DNA of 64,000 nucleotides, from the NCBI GenBank assembly GCA_958299035.1, contig CATQJL010000112.1, positions 86,942,636 to 87,006,635 on the forward strand, in the 5' to 3' direction. The stretch's first letter is position 1. Each line of letters starts with the position of its first letter. This DNA is from Cylicocyclus nassatus (lineage: Eukaryota > Nematoda > Chromadorea > Rhabditida > Strongylidae). The position numbers were made by a program, and so were the translations under genes. Shown here one piece after another: positions 42,050 to 52,867 of this stretch. Under the pieces are notes generated by a model that was given only the letters and a program-made list of their open reading frames with translations, had not been told where the DNA came from and did not search any database.

Positions 42050-44165
42050 TGCCAAGTCCAGATTGGTACGGTGGAGTATCTATTGACCTAACGTTTCGAC
42101 AAGATCGTCTTCTTCGGAGGTTTCAAAGATGATTGCAGTCCTGACTTGTGAATCTACACCGCCAATCGAGTTTAGACCTCGTCTTATGCACAACGTATAG
42201 AGGGGCACGCTGGCAAAAGGAGCAACTGTTGATCCACCGTGATGAAGATGTTAGTGGTCCGCAGGAAGCAGCGGACGATAGCCGCAGAGATGTTGCGGAC
42301 GGACGACACTGAGTGTCACGGTGTATCACGTCTATATATAAGGCAGCTACTGTTCACATAGTGATAGAAAAGGCAGAAGATCATTCGTCATTGACAGGCA
42401 TTCACTCTTGTTACTCATGCTTGGGCTCTTTAAAGAGATTACAAAACTTTCAGTATCTTTCGCGCAGAAATTTTTTGTCTCGTACGCCAAGATAAAACAT
42501 TTGACCTCAAACTCAGTTCTGTCATGTGCCTCAAATCTATGCTTTCCCAACGATGATACCAATTTCCCTCGTCTTTTGTTTGCTAAGTGCTCTTTGACCC
42601 TGATATTCAATGCTCTGCCCGTCTCACCTATATAAGACGCTCCGCAACTTGAACACACTGGTTAGTATACGACCCCTGACTTCGCGCAATCTCCTAATTT
42701 TCTGTATGGACAAACAATGATTGCTCTGATACGCATTCTGTATCATATGACTATGATATGTTTCGCACTAACTGATTCCTGATGCTTTCGTTCTAGAAGT
42801 TTACGAGTGCAACCTCATTTTGCACTTATGCTCGAGTAATGCACTGCTTTATCGCTGCACTCATTTCATCGGAGATGAAAGGTATGCAAAGTGGGGCTCT
42901 CTTGTCGTTACGTGCAGTTTGACTACCACTAAATCGTGGACGTCTACCAATATGCGGATCTGTGTAGTCGTTGTTGCGCGCAATCGTTGTAGCCAATCTA
43001 GTGGATTCGAGCTGCTCTTCTTCACCAGTGCAAACTTCTACAGCCGTTCTGTACATGTTCTTAAGAATTGCACGTTTCGTCGTTGTAGGATGCGCTGACT
43101 TTGCACGTATTATAATATTCTTTGAGCTTTCTTTCCTGTACCATTTCATTCGAATTGTGCCACCAGATAAGTTTACCTGGGTGTTCAGGAACGGAAGCCA
43201 CCCACTGGCCGGGTCCCTGGTAAACCTAAGGTACTGTGACTGCTGGTTCGAACGTGCGAAACATTCGTCCATTTCGGACTGAGTCGATGTTATTACGCAG
43301 CAGTCGTCGATGTATCGACAGTACATTATGGGCAAGCGTGCAAGTACTGGCTCCTCTATCTTACTCATAAAGCAAATCGCAAGGGCTGGGGCTAGTCGTT
43401 GACCCATAGCCAGCCCCCTGATCTAAGAATAGTAATTCCCAAACCATCTAAAGATGTTGCACTCCAAACACTCCTTGATAAGGGTCAGTATCTTGCTTTG
43501 CTCAGTCCAAAGGTGACCATGTCGTTGTAGTGAAGCTCCAACATCTCTGACAATGCTTGCAGTGCGGCATCGTTCTGAGCATCTGTGTACAAGGATGTTA
43601 CATCGAAAGACTCGATGACACTATCATGTTCGATGTTCGTATCCCGCAACTGCTGCATGAACTGCCGAGTATTGGATAGATGCGATGGCACCTTTGGTAA
43701 TACTGGCTTACGATCTTATTGAGAAACTATAATATTCTGTCGGTGGGACCGCTAACACAGCTTGTTATAGGGCGTACCTTATAGGTTGCTGGTGACATAG
43801 AGTGATTTTCGTGCGCTGCAATTTCATGAGTCTTAACAGATGATAAAATACTGGACAGATCGGATTGTCCATTTTTAATCTGCTAACTAATCTTTCATCA
43901 AGGCCTGCAGCTTTAGCTATAGAAACCCAAACTTCGTCAATTGGTATCACCGTTGGGAAAGTATAGATTTGAAGCACATGGCGGAACTGAGTTTGAGGTC
44001 AAATATTTTATCTTGGCGTACGAGACAGAAGTTTCTACACAAAAGATACTGGAAGCTTTGTGGATCTCTTTAAAGAGCCCAAGCGTGAATAACAAGAATG
44101 AATGCCTGTCAATGACGAATGATCTTCTGCATTTTCTATCACTATGTGAACAGTAGCTGCCTTAT
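42050..44165 (-). mobile_element. Penelope-like retroelement with GIY-YIG endonuclease, decayed
   Basis: Minus-strand fragments in order: an upstream helical part (GLDERLVSRLKMDNPICPVF, about 43890), RT motifs SFDVTSLYT (about 43605) and RYIDDCCVIT (about 43310), then FLNTQVNLSGG. After a break come CPYRKLGDC and CSSCGASYIGETGRALNIR (about 42640), the GIY-YIG endonuclease, ending FLSLCEQ at 42347. RT plus C-terminal GIY-YIG is specific to Penelope-like elements. Stops and frameshifts break the frame. An inverted copy of the last about 230 bp of the element lies at its 5' end (about 43938-44165), as is known for this class. Confidence 0.88.
42084..42121 (-). ncRNA. Degenerate hammerhead-ribozyme-like motif in the Penelope-like element
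   Basis: On the minus strand CCGAAGA - AGAC/GATC/TTGTC - GAAAC - TTAGGTC has the order core strand, stem II, GAAAC and GGTC cleavage triplet. The core strand is CCGAAGA instead of CUGAUGA (two changes), so activity is doubtful. Hammerheads are known in terminal repeats of Penelope-like elements. Confidence 0.35.
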
Positions 44166-44172
44166 ATATATA

Positions 44173-44623
44173 CAGGGTGTCTGTAAAAAATGTGCCTACT
44201 GTTTGATTGTGAATCTTCTAACGAAGTCTTTCGAGAAGCGTTAGGCACCATTTTGTAGAGCGAGGTTCAACTTAGATTTGCAGTATAGAGCGAATCACCG
44301 AGCTCTTTTTATTACTGTAGGATTACGGTAGGAACTTCGACAAGGATTTTAGGTCTTTGGAGGCCATAATCTCCCTCGGAACATAACCAAACAAGCCGGA
44401 AATTCTTACACTATGAATGGAAGCCGCTCTTTTCGAATATGAAATTTCCACTTTACTGTGGTGCCTCTTTCCTAAGTTACCCCAGGTGAACCGTAATAAT
44501 TGATTTTCCAACATTTTTCAGAAATGTGATTACACCGTCAAAAAAGCTGAAAACACCCGTAAAAAGTTGTGTAGTGGAATCAGCGTGCGCGAAAACCAGT
44601 ACTCTGCGTTGATACCACTGCTT
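44173..44623. mobile_element. CAGGGTGTCC MITE, copy 1, cut by the assembly gap
   Basis: Starts CAGGGTGTCTGTAAAAAATG after TA (44171-44172). It shares CACCATTTTGTAGAGCGAGG and ATTACTGTAGGATTACGGTA with copies at 50062-50713 and 58888-59560. The right half lies in the N run. Confidence 0.8.
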
Positions 44624-45123
44624 NNNNNNNNNNNNNNNNNNNNNNNNNNNNNNNNNNNNNNNNNNNNNNNNNNNNNNNNNNNNNNNNNNNNNNNNNNNNN
44701 NNNNNNNNNNNNNNNNNNNNNNNNNNNNNNNNNNNNNNNNNNNNNNNNNNNNNNNNNNNNNNNNNNNNNNNNNNNNNNNNNNNNNNNNNNNNNNNNNNNN
44801 NNNNNNNNNNNNNNNNNNNNNNNNNNNNNNNNNNNNNNNNNNNNNNNNNNNNNNNNNNNNNNNNNNNNNNNNNNNNNNNNNNNNNNNNNNNNNNNNNNNN
44901 NNNNNNNNNNNNNNNNNNNNNNNNNNNNNNNNNNNNNNNNNNNNNNNNNNNNNNNNNNNNNNNNNNNNNNNNNNNNNNNNNNNNNNNNNNNNNNNNNNNN
45001 NNNNNNNNNNNNNNNNNNNNNNNNNNNNNNNNNNNNNNNNNNNNNNNNNNNNNNNNNNNNNNNNNNNNNNNNNNNNNNNNNNNNNNNNNNNNNNNNNNNN
45101 NNNNNNNNNNNNNNNNNNNNNNN
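44624..45123. other. Assembly gap (500 N)
   Basis: Exactly 500 N, a typical placeholder of unknown true length, bordered on the right by a TTCGAAT array that could have caused the break. Confidence 1.
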
Positions 45124-45720
45124 AAGTTATAGTTGTAACAAACAAAAATTTTCGCCGAATGAACGAATATCGAATAATCAATTTTTAAAATTTTTTCGAA
45201 CGAATGAATATCGAATAATTGATTTTCGAAAATTTTTCGAACGAATGAATATCGAATATTTGATTTTCGAAAATTCTTCGAATGAACGAATATTATTCGA
45301 CTTTCGATTTTCATTTTATTCGAATTTGAATATTCGAATATTGGCACATTCCAAAATTCGAATGAACGAATACTTGAATAACCGAACCTGGTCGAATATT
45401 CGACTAATTTCGAATAAATGTTCGAATATTGTTCGAATATTTGAATGCAATATTCGAATATTCGAATATTCGAATAACTATCTTTTAAAACTACTCGAAT
45501 GAATGAATATTCGAATAACCTTTATTTACAACTCGTCGAATGAACGAATATTCGAATAAGTCATTTTTCGAGATCGTCGAATGAACGAATTATTCGAATA
45601 TAGGCCTTTCTCATTTCTTCGACTATTCGAATAATCGAATAAATGGACTTTCTCAAATATTCGACTATTCGAATATTCGAATAGTCGAATATTTCGAATA
45701 AATTATTCGAACACGAATAT
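45124..45720. repeat. TTCGAAT short-unit tandem array
   Basis: About 600 bp of units such as GAACGAATATCGAATAATC and TATTCGAATATTCGAATA, of the same type as the subterminal arrays at 31433-33276 and 53817-55124. No TATACTTGGGT end is visible here, and the left part is lost in the gap. Confidence 0.9.
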
Positions 45721-45935
45721 TCGGTGCTAACTATACTAGAAGTTGCTTGAAGTCTTTGCGTTCATCTACAGCCTCATCCATGCTTTTTGTGGACAAAAAG
45801 GACCCTTGTGAGAGGCATAAAAGTGGGCGGAGTTTGCCAAAAGGGCGGGGCTAATACATGAAGTACATCTGAGCCTATGTTGATTATATGAACAAAAACT
45901 GAGAGGATTGGACAGATAGTATTGAATTTAAGGCA

Positions 45936-45999
45936 GCCGCGCACCATTGCGCGGCGTCGTCCACAGAGACAGACTGCCTGCCGCGCACCATTGCGCGGC
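45936..45999. repeat. Two identical 20-nt hairpin sequences
   Basis: GCCGCGCACCATTGCGCGGC at 45936-45955 and again at 45980-45999; each folds with a 7-bp stem around ACCATT. They lie about 135-200 bp upstream of the hydrolase ATG. Function unknown. Confidence 0.8.
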
Positions 46000-46131
46000 A
46001 CTGTCGTCAACGTGTTAATTGGGGGACTTGCTCCCGTAAAGCATCAAAATTTCAATCCCCCTACTTTTGCCGGGAGCTGTCTTTGAGGTGACCATCACTG
46101 AAATAAATTCCATGGCATAGATGTTACTTGA

Positions 46132-48324
46132 ATGCTAGCCTTAAATTTTCTTCAGCGCGATCAACGTTCTAAGATATTTCGCACACTTACTCGATCTTTC
46201 AATGTCGTTTTTGGCTTTCTATATATTTTGTGTCCTCCGTGGCCACCCTGGGTCATACACAAGATAGCTTTTCGAGCACCGCCCAGAGGAGAATATTATT
46301 TTTTAGTGGGAGGAAAGGTAAATTCTACTTTTATCACTGTCTCAACTGAGTCAAACAACATTAAGCAAGGCAATCGTCGCACATTTTTCACAGCCAAAGA
46401 AGCAGAAGGGAACGAGAACCTTCAAATCTGTCTTCCACATTTACTGAAAAAGAACGTAAAGGCACTTGATATTTATTATCACATACTCAGATGCAAGGTA
46501 TAGTTGGCTGAGTCAGCGCGACGTTTTATTTGAATGCTTTCGTTTTTAGCCGGTCATTTTGAAGTTGTACGATAACGTACGTATCTGCATCATGGAAGTG
46601 ATGTGCGAACAGACTGAAAAGTGGTTGAGAAGAAGATCAAGCACAAGGTCACAATTTTAAACAAAAATGTTCCGTCCTCCAATATCTGCTGTACAGATCT
46701 CGATCGCCAAAACTTATCATTTTTGCACAGCCAAATAGCTCTGATATGGGATGCTGCATGCTGATGGATCCAAATTTTGTTCGTTATCCGCTTATAACTC
46801 CGTTCTTGTAGCAGGTTGATTTGAGGCAGACATCGCTGACTTTCTGCGTTGTGATATGTTGGTGTTCGATTACGTTGGTTACGGTGTTAGTGACGGTGAA
46901 GCGACAGAAAAAACTGTTTATGATAGCGTTGAAAGAGTGTACAGGTATGACTAACATTAAGATTCAGAGTTTCGAATCTATTCCTGATTTCAGTTACGCC
47001 ACAGAAAATCTTGGATATGCTCCATGTGATATAGCATTAATCGGATTTAGTTTGGGCACAGCGGCAATGGTTCATATAGCTTCGAAAACTCCAGACGTTG
47101 GCAAATTTCAAGAAAGCTTTATATTCAACTCGGTGATGTTTCCATTCAGCTTGGTGCCATGGTCTTGATCGCGCCGTTTATGTCACTTTGGCGAGTGATT
47201 CTCCGACGTCCAAACCTTCAACCTTCAGTAGATATGTTTCCAAAGTCAGTGATGCTCGAATGTTATGAGAGAATCTAGAATATGTGCTTGCTTCAAGAAT
47301 CTGAATCATCAAAGCTTTTGTTATTCAAGCGAACACGACTGATTGCAAAACTAAAGGTTCTTGGGCGCTAATTTGCGTTGTTTGCTGAACATTTGAACAG
47401 CATTTGCATTTCAACAACATCATTTGCTGAACAGCCATTTGCGACCATTTCATGAGAGAATTTAGAATATCTGATTGCTTCAAGAATTTAAATTATCCAA
47501 AGCTTTTGTTATCCAAACGAGTACGATTGCTTGCAAAAATAAAGGTTCTTGAGCGCTAATTTGCGTTTTTTGCTGAGCATAATTTTGAGCCACTTGCGAC
47601 CACTCTCCGATCAGATTGATTTATCTTATAAATCAATCAATTATTAATTGTTAGTTGTATAGTATTTGATATTTCAAGGAAGGAGCGAAAATAACGTTTC
47701 AAAAATGTCTCTATCTGAAAATTTTGTTTCATAAAATATGTACCTGTTTAGTCATCAATATCTCTCTTTCCTCGTCTTCTGCCACTATTCAAGCATCGTG
47801 CTTTCAGATTTACATTTACAGAGACAGAGCAAAATACCGATTTTTATCACTGTAAGATTATGGTGGAGTTTCCATACAGCGCCGCTGTAAAATATCTGCT
47901 AAAAATGTTCAGAAAAAAACCTGGGACCTTGTGTTGCAGGATTTTTACGCATGCTAATTTTAGCGCACAACATTGGAAGAGTGATCGCTCACTAACGTCA
48001 ACATTTAGTTACGAGAAGGCCTTGAATATACACTGTCCAACGCTAGTCTGTCACGGAAAAGATGATGCCATTGTTGATCAACAGCACGGTCTGGCAATGA
48101 AAGAACGCATTGCAAACTGTGAACTCTTTTTGATTTCAGCTAGTCATCAGGCAAGCATTATTCTTCTGAATTTTTGGCACTCAAACCATGTTCAGGGCAT
48201 ATTCTGCGAGCGGACGATGTGGGATGATGTGGAAAGATTTTTAGAGGAGAAAATGAATGTGGCGGAGTCTTGGCTGCATGCAATGGAAGACACATGCTCT
48301 TGTACATCTCACGAAACATATTGA
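46132..48324 (+). CDS. ABHD17-like alpha/beta-hydrolase
   Basis: A phase-consistent model of seven exons: 46132-46497, 46550-46580, 46830-46944, 46994-47096, 47150-47244, 48009-48150, 48196-48324 (TGA), giving 326 residues, the usual ABHD17 length. The N-terminal CPPWPPWVIHKIAFRAPP resembles the ABHD17 start but has one Cys instead of a palmitoylation cluster. Next comes VFDYVGYGVSDGEATEKTVY, then the nucleophile elbow GFSLGT (Ser), VLIAPFMSLWRV, LVCHGKDDAIVDQQHGLAM (Asp) and SASHQ (His), so the catalytic triad is present. The family depalmitoylates membrane proteins. Odd points: the oxyanion HGN is YDN, about ten residues after it (VDLGQ-like) are lost unless splicing uses 46815, and the last intron (48151-48195) is 45 nt with a GC donor. 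A diverged paralogue is likely; the two splice options near 46815-46830 are the weak spot. Confidence 0.82.
47259..47560 (+). repeat. Tandem duplication inside a hydrolase intron
   Basis: The block GAGAGAATCTAGAATATGTG...GCGCTAATTTGCGTT at about 47267-47385 recurs with about 85% identity at about 47453-47567. Confidence 0.75.
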
Positions 48325-48863
48325 ACTTCATTAGTAATTATCTTCGTAATCAACCATTTAATGAATTTAATTTATAAAAGATGGCAAGTATTCACGATTT
48401 AATTACGAATTTTTACGAAATAAAAGATGATCTGAAGATGTATTTGGTTGCAGATAAGACTCATCTCTCTTCGTTTTTTCATCAAGCAGCTTCCGTAAAT
48501 ATTGCAAAAATCTATATAGAGGAGGAGCATCGCTCCTTTTCAATGTCACAAACTTGGTCAACTTCCCCGTCGAAGCAATACTTTTCGAGATTTTGTCGTC
48601 ATGCTTCAAACCGCCATCTCTCCGCTTCTAATCTGGATTGAATGTTAAATCATTTTGAACTTCTTTTCTACGGATACAGGGTAAGTTGGCCGCAGGCCCA
48701 ACACAGTCAGAAGTTACGTGCAAGATCGGACTCTTCTGTACAACCCGATGCGCGGAGTGACCATTATTATACAGATGTTATGTATGCACTATTTTTCAAA
48801 TCTCCGGATACCATTCGCAGACCTGGGTTCAACTTGTTTGCTCTTTATCGATAGGATTATGAT
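48325..48863 (+). other. Region 3' of the hydrolase with an unassigned 86-codon frame
   Basis: A frame at 48381-48641 starts directly after TTTATAAAAG and encodes MASIHDLITNFYEIKDDLKM... with no recognised domain. It might be an exon or chance. No clear AATAAA for the hydrolase was found. Confidence 0.3.
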
Positions 48864-49701
48864 TAGGGCTCGGCACAGCTGGCACCTATCAGGATATCGT
48901 TTTTAGGGAAAGCAAAGGGGATATCGTTTTTCCGGGGTCCGTGACGGAGAAGAGCCGCAAGAATGCCGCGGCATGCCACCGGCATGCTGTCCATCAAACA
49001 AACAAAGGCGTTGTTTTCAGCAAAACGCAATAGTATGGCACCAAATTTGGTGTGCATGCGCGTTGTGGGACCCAAACTATGGTCCAAAAATTATGAAGAC
49101 TTATGTGAATGAAAGCTGTGCTGAACTTTTTTCTGAATTAGCTGGCACCGACACTTTGTTCACATAAGTTTTCACACTGTTTTACATAAAATGTAAAGGC
49201 TGCTGCATGAAGAAGGCGCAATGGCGATATTGGGTGAGCGTGCGCGAACGCGATGCGCGCGTAACCTCACCGTTGTAGATCCCGCACCTCATGCGCTCTG
49301 CGTCTAAAAAAGCCGCGCTCGCGCCCGAAGGTATTGCGCCTTCGTCACGCAGCAGCCTATATCTGCACTGTAATACTTTACATACAGAGAAGAAACAATT
49401 TCATAATGTTTTCTTTTCGGCGTTTCATGGACATCTGGAAATTACTTGGTCTGCTCCGCAGTCGAAATATCGGCTTTTTCTGCTTCTCAAGATGTGATTC
49501 AACCACTTAAAAAGGTCAGAAAGCTGTGAAAAGTTGTTTCTTGAAACCAGCATGCATGAAAACCCTACTACATCCTTTTATATAATCTAAAAACAATGAC
49601 GGGTCTTCAAAACAGGTCAAAGGGGACTTCGTACGAAATTTTCAAGACCAAACGGTACTTCGTCTTGAAGTTTCTCTGGTGCCAGCTCGTGCCGAGCCCT
49701 G
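48864..49701. mobile_element. Non-autonomous hAT element (CAGGGCYCGGCAC family), copy 2
   Basis: Left TAGGGCTCGGCACAGC, right GTGCCGAGCCCTG, flanked by ATTATGAT (48856-48863) and ATTATGAC (49702-49709), 7 of 8 identical. Two GATATCGTTTTT blocks follow the left end. No transposase frame. Confidence 0.8.
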
Positions 49702-49709
49702 ATTATGAC

Positions 49710-50061
49710 AGGAACTTCTAGCGTATAGCACCATTGTGTACTAACTCCTTCATAATTTTCTAAACAAGAGAAAATAAATCCAGCAGGCTATCACGCACGC
49801 TGATCACGACTTAATTTTTCTACACGTTTGTAAGGCTCTGAAGCGAATGATGACAAAACTCATTAGCACTGCAACAGCCAAAAGAAAAAGAAAAGGAAAA
49901 GAGAAAGGAAAGGATAATGCCTGAGGGTGCGGTAAAGATGAAAGATCGAGCTTGGAGGTAGGTGCGCTTAGAGACGCGCTTTGCGATCGGAGCAGATTGC
50001 TCCCCCTTGAGAATTTTTTGAGGGCTATGGATTCGTATGTAAAAGCCTTCAAAGTAAATAT
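49710..50061. other. Spacer with a purine-rich tract
   Basis: An A/G tract of about 40 nt lies near 49878-49920. Nothing else recognised. Confidence 0.4.
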
Positions 50062-50713
50062 ACAGAGTGTCCGCAAAGTATGTATACACTGTTTGATCGT
50101 TAATAACTCTTTTCCCAAGAAGTCTTTTGCCTTGCTTCAAGTACCATTTTGTAGAGCTGACTTCAACTTAGATTACAGTATGGAGCGAATCACCCATCTC
50201 TCTTCATTACTGTAGGATTACGGTGGGAACTTCAAAGAGGGTTTTGAGCCATGAAAGGCCATATTTTGCCTCAGAAAGGAAACGAAACAGCCTGAAAACT
50301 TTTATACTAGGCCTAGTTAGAGTTGTTGATTCTAACTGTAAAGTTCCCAACTTATTATGATGCTTCATTGAAGAGTTATGCCAGGTAAGAGGTAGTGGTC
50401 ATTTTTCCAATGTTCCTAAAAAGTGCGGTTACACCATTTAAAAAGCTTCGCAATCTTGTGAATAGTTGAGTATTGAAACATGTATTCACATTTTTTTTGA
50501 AAAATTTTGAAGCGGCAGCTTTTTCCACATTGACACCATATGTTCCAAGTTTCTACCGTAATCCTACCGTAATGAAGAGAGATGGATAATTCGTTTTATA
50601 CTGTAAATCTAAGTTGAAGCCAGCTTTACAAAATGGTACCTGAAACAAAGCAGAAGACTTCTTGGGAAAAGAGATATTAATGATCAGTGTATACATACTT
50701 TACGGACACCCTG
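50062..50713. mobile_element. CAGGGTGTCC MITE, copy 2
   Basis: Left CAGAGTGTCCGCAAAGTATG, right the near-complement ending GGACACCCTG, flanked by TA on both sides. Arms of about 180 bp remain complementary. No coding frame. Confidence 0.87.
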
Positions 50714-50975
50714 TATAACTCATGTAAATAAGTATTATATAACAAAATTATGTAAGCAGAGGTCGAGTTCACTCACTGAAAGCCAACACCGGCACTCCCA
50801 ATATTCTTAAAGCAATTACCTTACCATAGTTTTTACATGATAAGGCCCTTGGCATACTTATGCGATATTAGTTGCGACGCGATTTGGCAACACCTATCGT
50901 TTAGAACTCATCGTAAGTTCGTGTTAAATGTTGAAAAGATAGGAAATTCTTATCAATCCTAGAACGATGCAACTA

Positions 50976-51532
50976 CTCAGATAATCGCCTAGGGCAGGCG
51001 GCCATACGAATTTTGAGCAAGCGCGCACCGGAAAAATAGTTCGCTGATTTTATGCGGTCTGCTTGCAGAAATATGAAAGAATGTTGGCCAATTTTCAGAG
51101 GAATGCTCGGAAAAGTACCGTGGTTTTTCTGTAGATTAGTTGCGGCGCAGTGGCCGCATTCTCGCGCACTTTCCGCGAGAATATGCAAAAATATATACGG
51201 GCCGCACGGTTCTTTGCAAAGGACCGCACAGCCCGTAGGTACCTTCCGCTGAAAGAAGGTACCTCAAACTTGAGTAATTAAACCATCGATAACACCTCTG
51301 CCACATAGAGTCTCATCTTTACTCGACGTATGCCCGAAACTGCGTAAAACGAGTCCCATCGCTTGCTCAAAGTTTCCAGCGCTCGCTGAAAGAAATTCTT
51401 TGCCGAGCGCTTACAGAAAATGCTGTTTTGGCAGAATATGCGACCGTAAAGGAAGTGCCGCCTCAAAATTCTGCTGACCGTCTGCAGAGAAGCGCGAGTT
51501 TGCGGACCGCCTGCCCCCGGCGATTATCTGAG
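50976..51532. mobile_element. CTCAGAYAATCGCC MITE, copy 3 (long form)
   Basis: Left CTCAGATAATCGCCTAGGGC, right GCCCCCGGCGATTATCTGAG; 557 bp against about 310 bp in copies 1 and 2, with TA on both sides. It contains short inverted blocks such as GAAAGAAGGTACC. Confidence 0.83.
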
Positions 51533-51661
51533 TATATTATTTGTAGTCTGCTAATGTTGTGAGATATTTGGCAAATTGCCAGGTCGCGGACAAGTGAATT
51601 ACCCTAGAGTGGGCTCTAACAAAAAATAAAGAAGTAGGTTATATAGGTTTCATTTGGGATC

Positions 51662-51877
51662 ATGCATGGCGTTTATCCGGCCGCATTGGCAGCCACTGCA
51701 ACTGATTCAAAATCAGCTGGTGCTAGAGAAGTCAAGGAAGCAACATGTCTTGATCGTATTCTTGACAATATGCCAAGAATTAAGGACTTGAAGCCCGAAC
51801 AAGCTAGAGCACTGACAATCCTTGCCGCTGGTACAGCTCTACTTAGTGGTGTTTTGTTAGTCGTATATTACAGTAAG
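51662..51877 (+). CDS. Possible first exon of a small single-span membrane protein
   Basis: The 72-codon frame starts at ATG 51662 after TATATAG, a possible acceptor or trans-splice site, and ends at AAG before GTTAGT, a donor. It reads MHGVYPAALAATATDSKSAG..., then LKPEQARALTILAAG and a hydrophobic segment GTALLSGVLLVVYYSK. The composition looks coding, but no downstream exon was found and the family is not recognised. Confidence 0.4.
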
Positions 51878-51932
51878 GTTAGTGCTATCTATGACATGCT
51901 CTTTGCAAATGTTCCCCTGTTGTAGCGTTGTC

Positions 51933-52867
51933 ATGTGACACGAGAGGGGTTAAAACCTGGTAAGTTGGCTAATGCGGGTTCGTAAGGAAAAAAATTCAAC
52001 CTTTTAGGGCAAAGTTTGAAAGCAAAAAAAGGACGCCGATCAACTTCCAGTTCACTCAGAAAGACGGATGAATCATCGAGGAGGGGATCAAAGCGGAAGT
52101 AATTATTCACGATTAAAATAATGATAAATAGTCAAGCATATCATAGCATAGCATAGCAAGCAATAAACATTCTCCAGAAAATTCACACTTGTTAATCCTC
52201 CCCTCTGTAACATGCATGCTGCTTGCGAATTCAAAGAAATTGCTTTGATCGGGCTGTCCTGTAAGTCTACAAGTAAAATCTTGATATAGTAAGGAAATGC
52301 AACTTCACAGATCACAAAACTTATGGAATTAATTACAACAAGGAGCAGGGTTAGTTTTTTTTCGCACAAAGTAGGGGGCACCTTAAAAGCGGCAAAAAGG
52401 CAAAAAGGGAAAAGCGGGCAAAAAGGCAAAAAGACACGCCATGCAAAAGCGTACAAGATTATTCTAAGGTTCTGTTGATTTGCTTACAATTCTGATTCGG
52501 ATTGAGCAAAACCATGAAAAGTTTGAAGGTTTAGTGTTTCTGCAAGCGCCTTCAACTCAGGCTCTCATCCTGTAAGTTAGAAAATTGTTGGGGATAGGCG
52601 AGACTGGGAAACGCGCGCTTTTGGCTTTTCGCACTGCACTTGCCGAACTTCCTCTCGTAGAACTCAAAAAAGTCTTTCACAACTTCCTATAACTTTTTGC
52701 TATACCGGTTGTTTACTCCTGCTTGGCTCTAATTTTTCGCAGACTTTTTGCTGTTCTTCTCATCAGTCAAGAAATAAAAGAGGTGCCCTCGCAAAATCCT
52801 TAGCCGCTTTTCTGTTTGAAGAGCGGAGACAGTTGTATCTCCATATTCACTGCTCCGGCGATGTCTG
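51933..52867. other. Spacer with GGCAAAAA-type short repeats
   Basis: Short repeats of GGCAAAAA and GGGCAAAAAG lie at about 52387-52432 and CATAG repeats near 52139-52156. No gene recognised. Confidence 0.4.

Noticed and set aside
42820..43282. Plus-strand frames of about 100 codons
   Set aside because: Antisense to the Penelope-like RT.
44477..45502. Long open frames across the gap on both strands
   Set aside because: They are made almost wholly of N translated as X.
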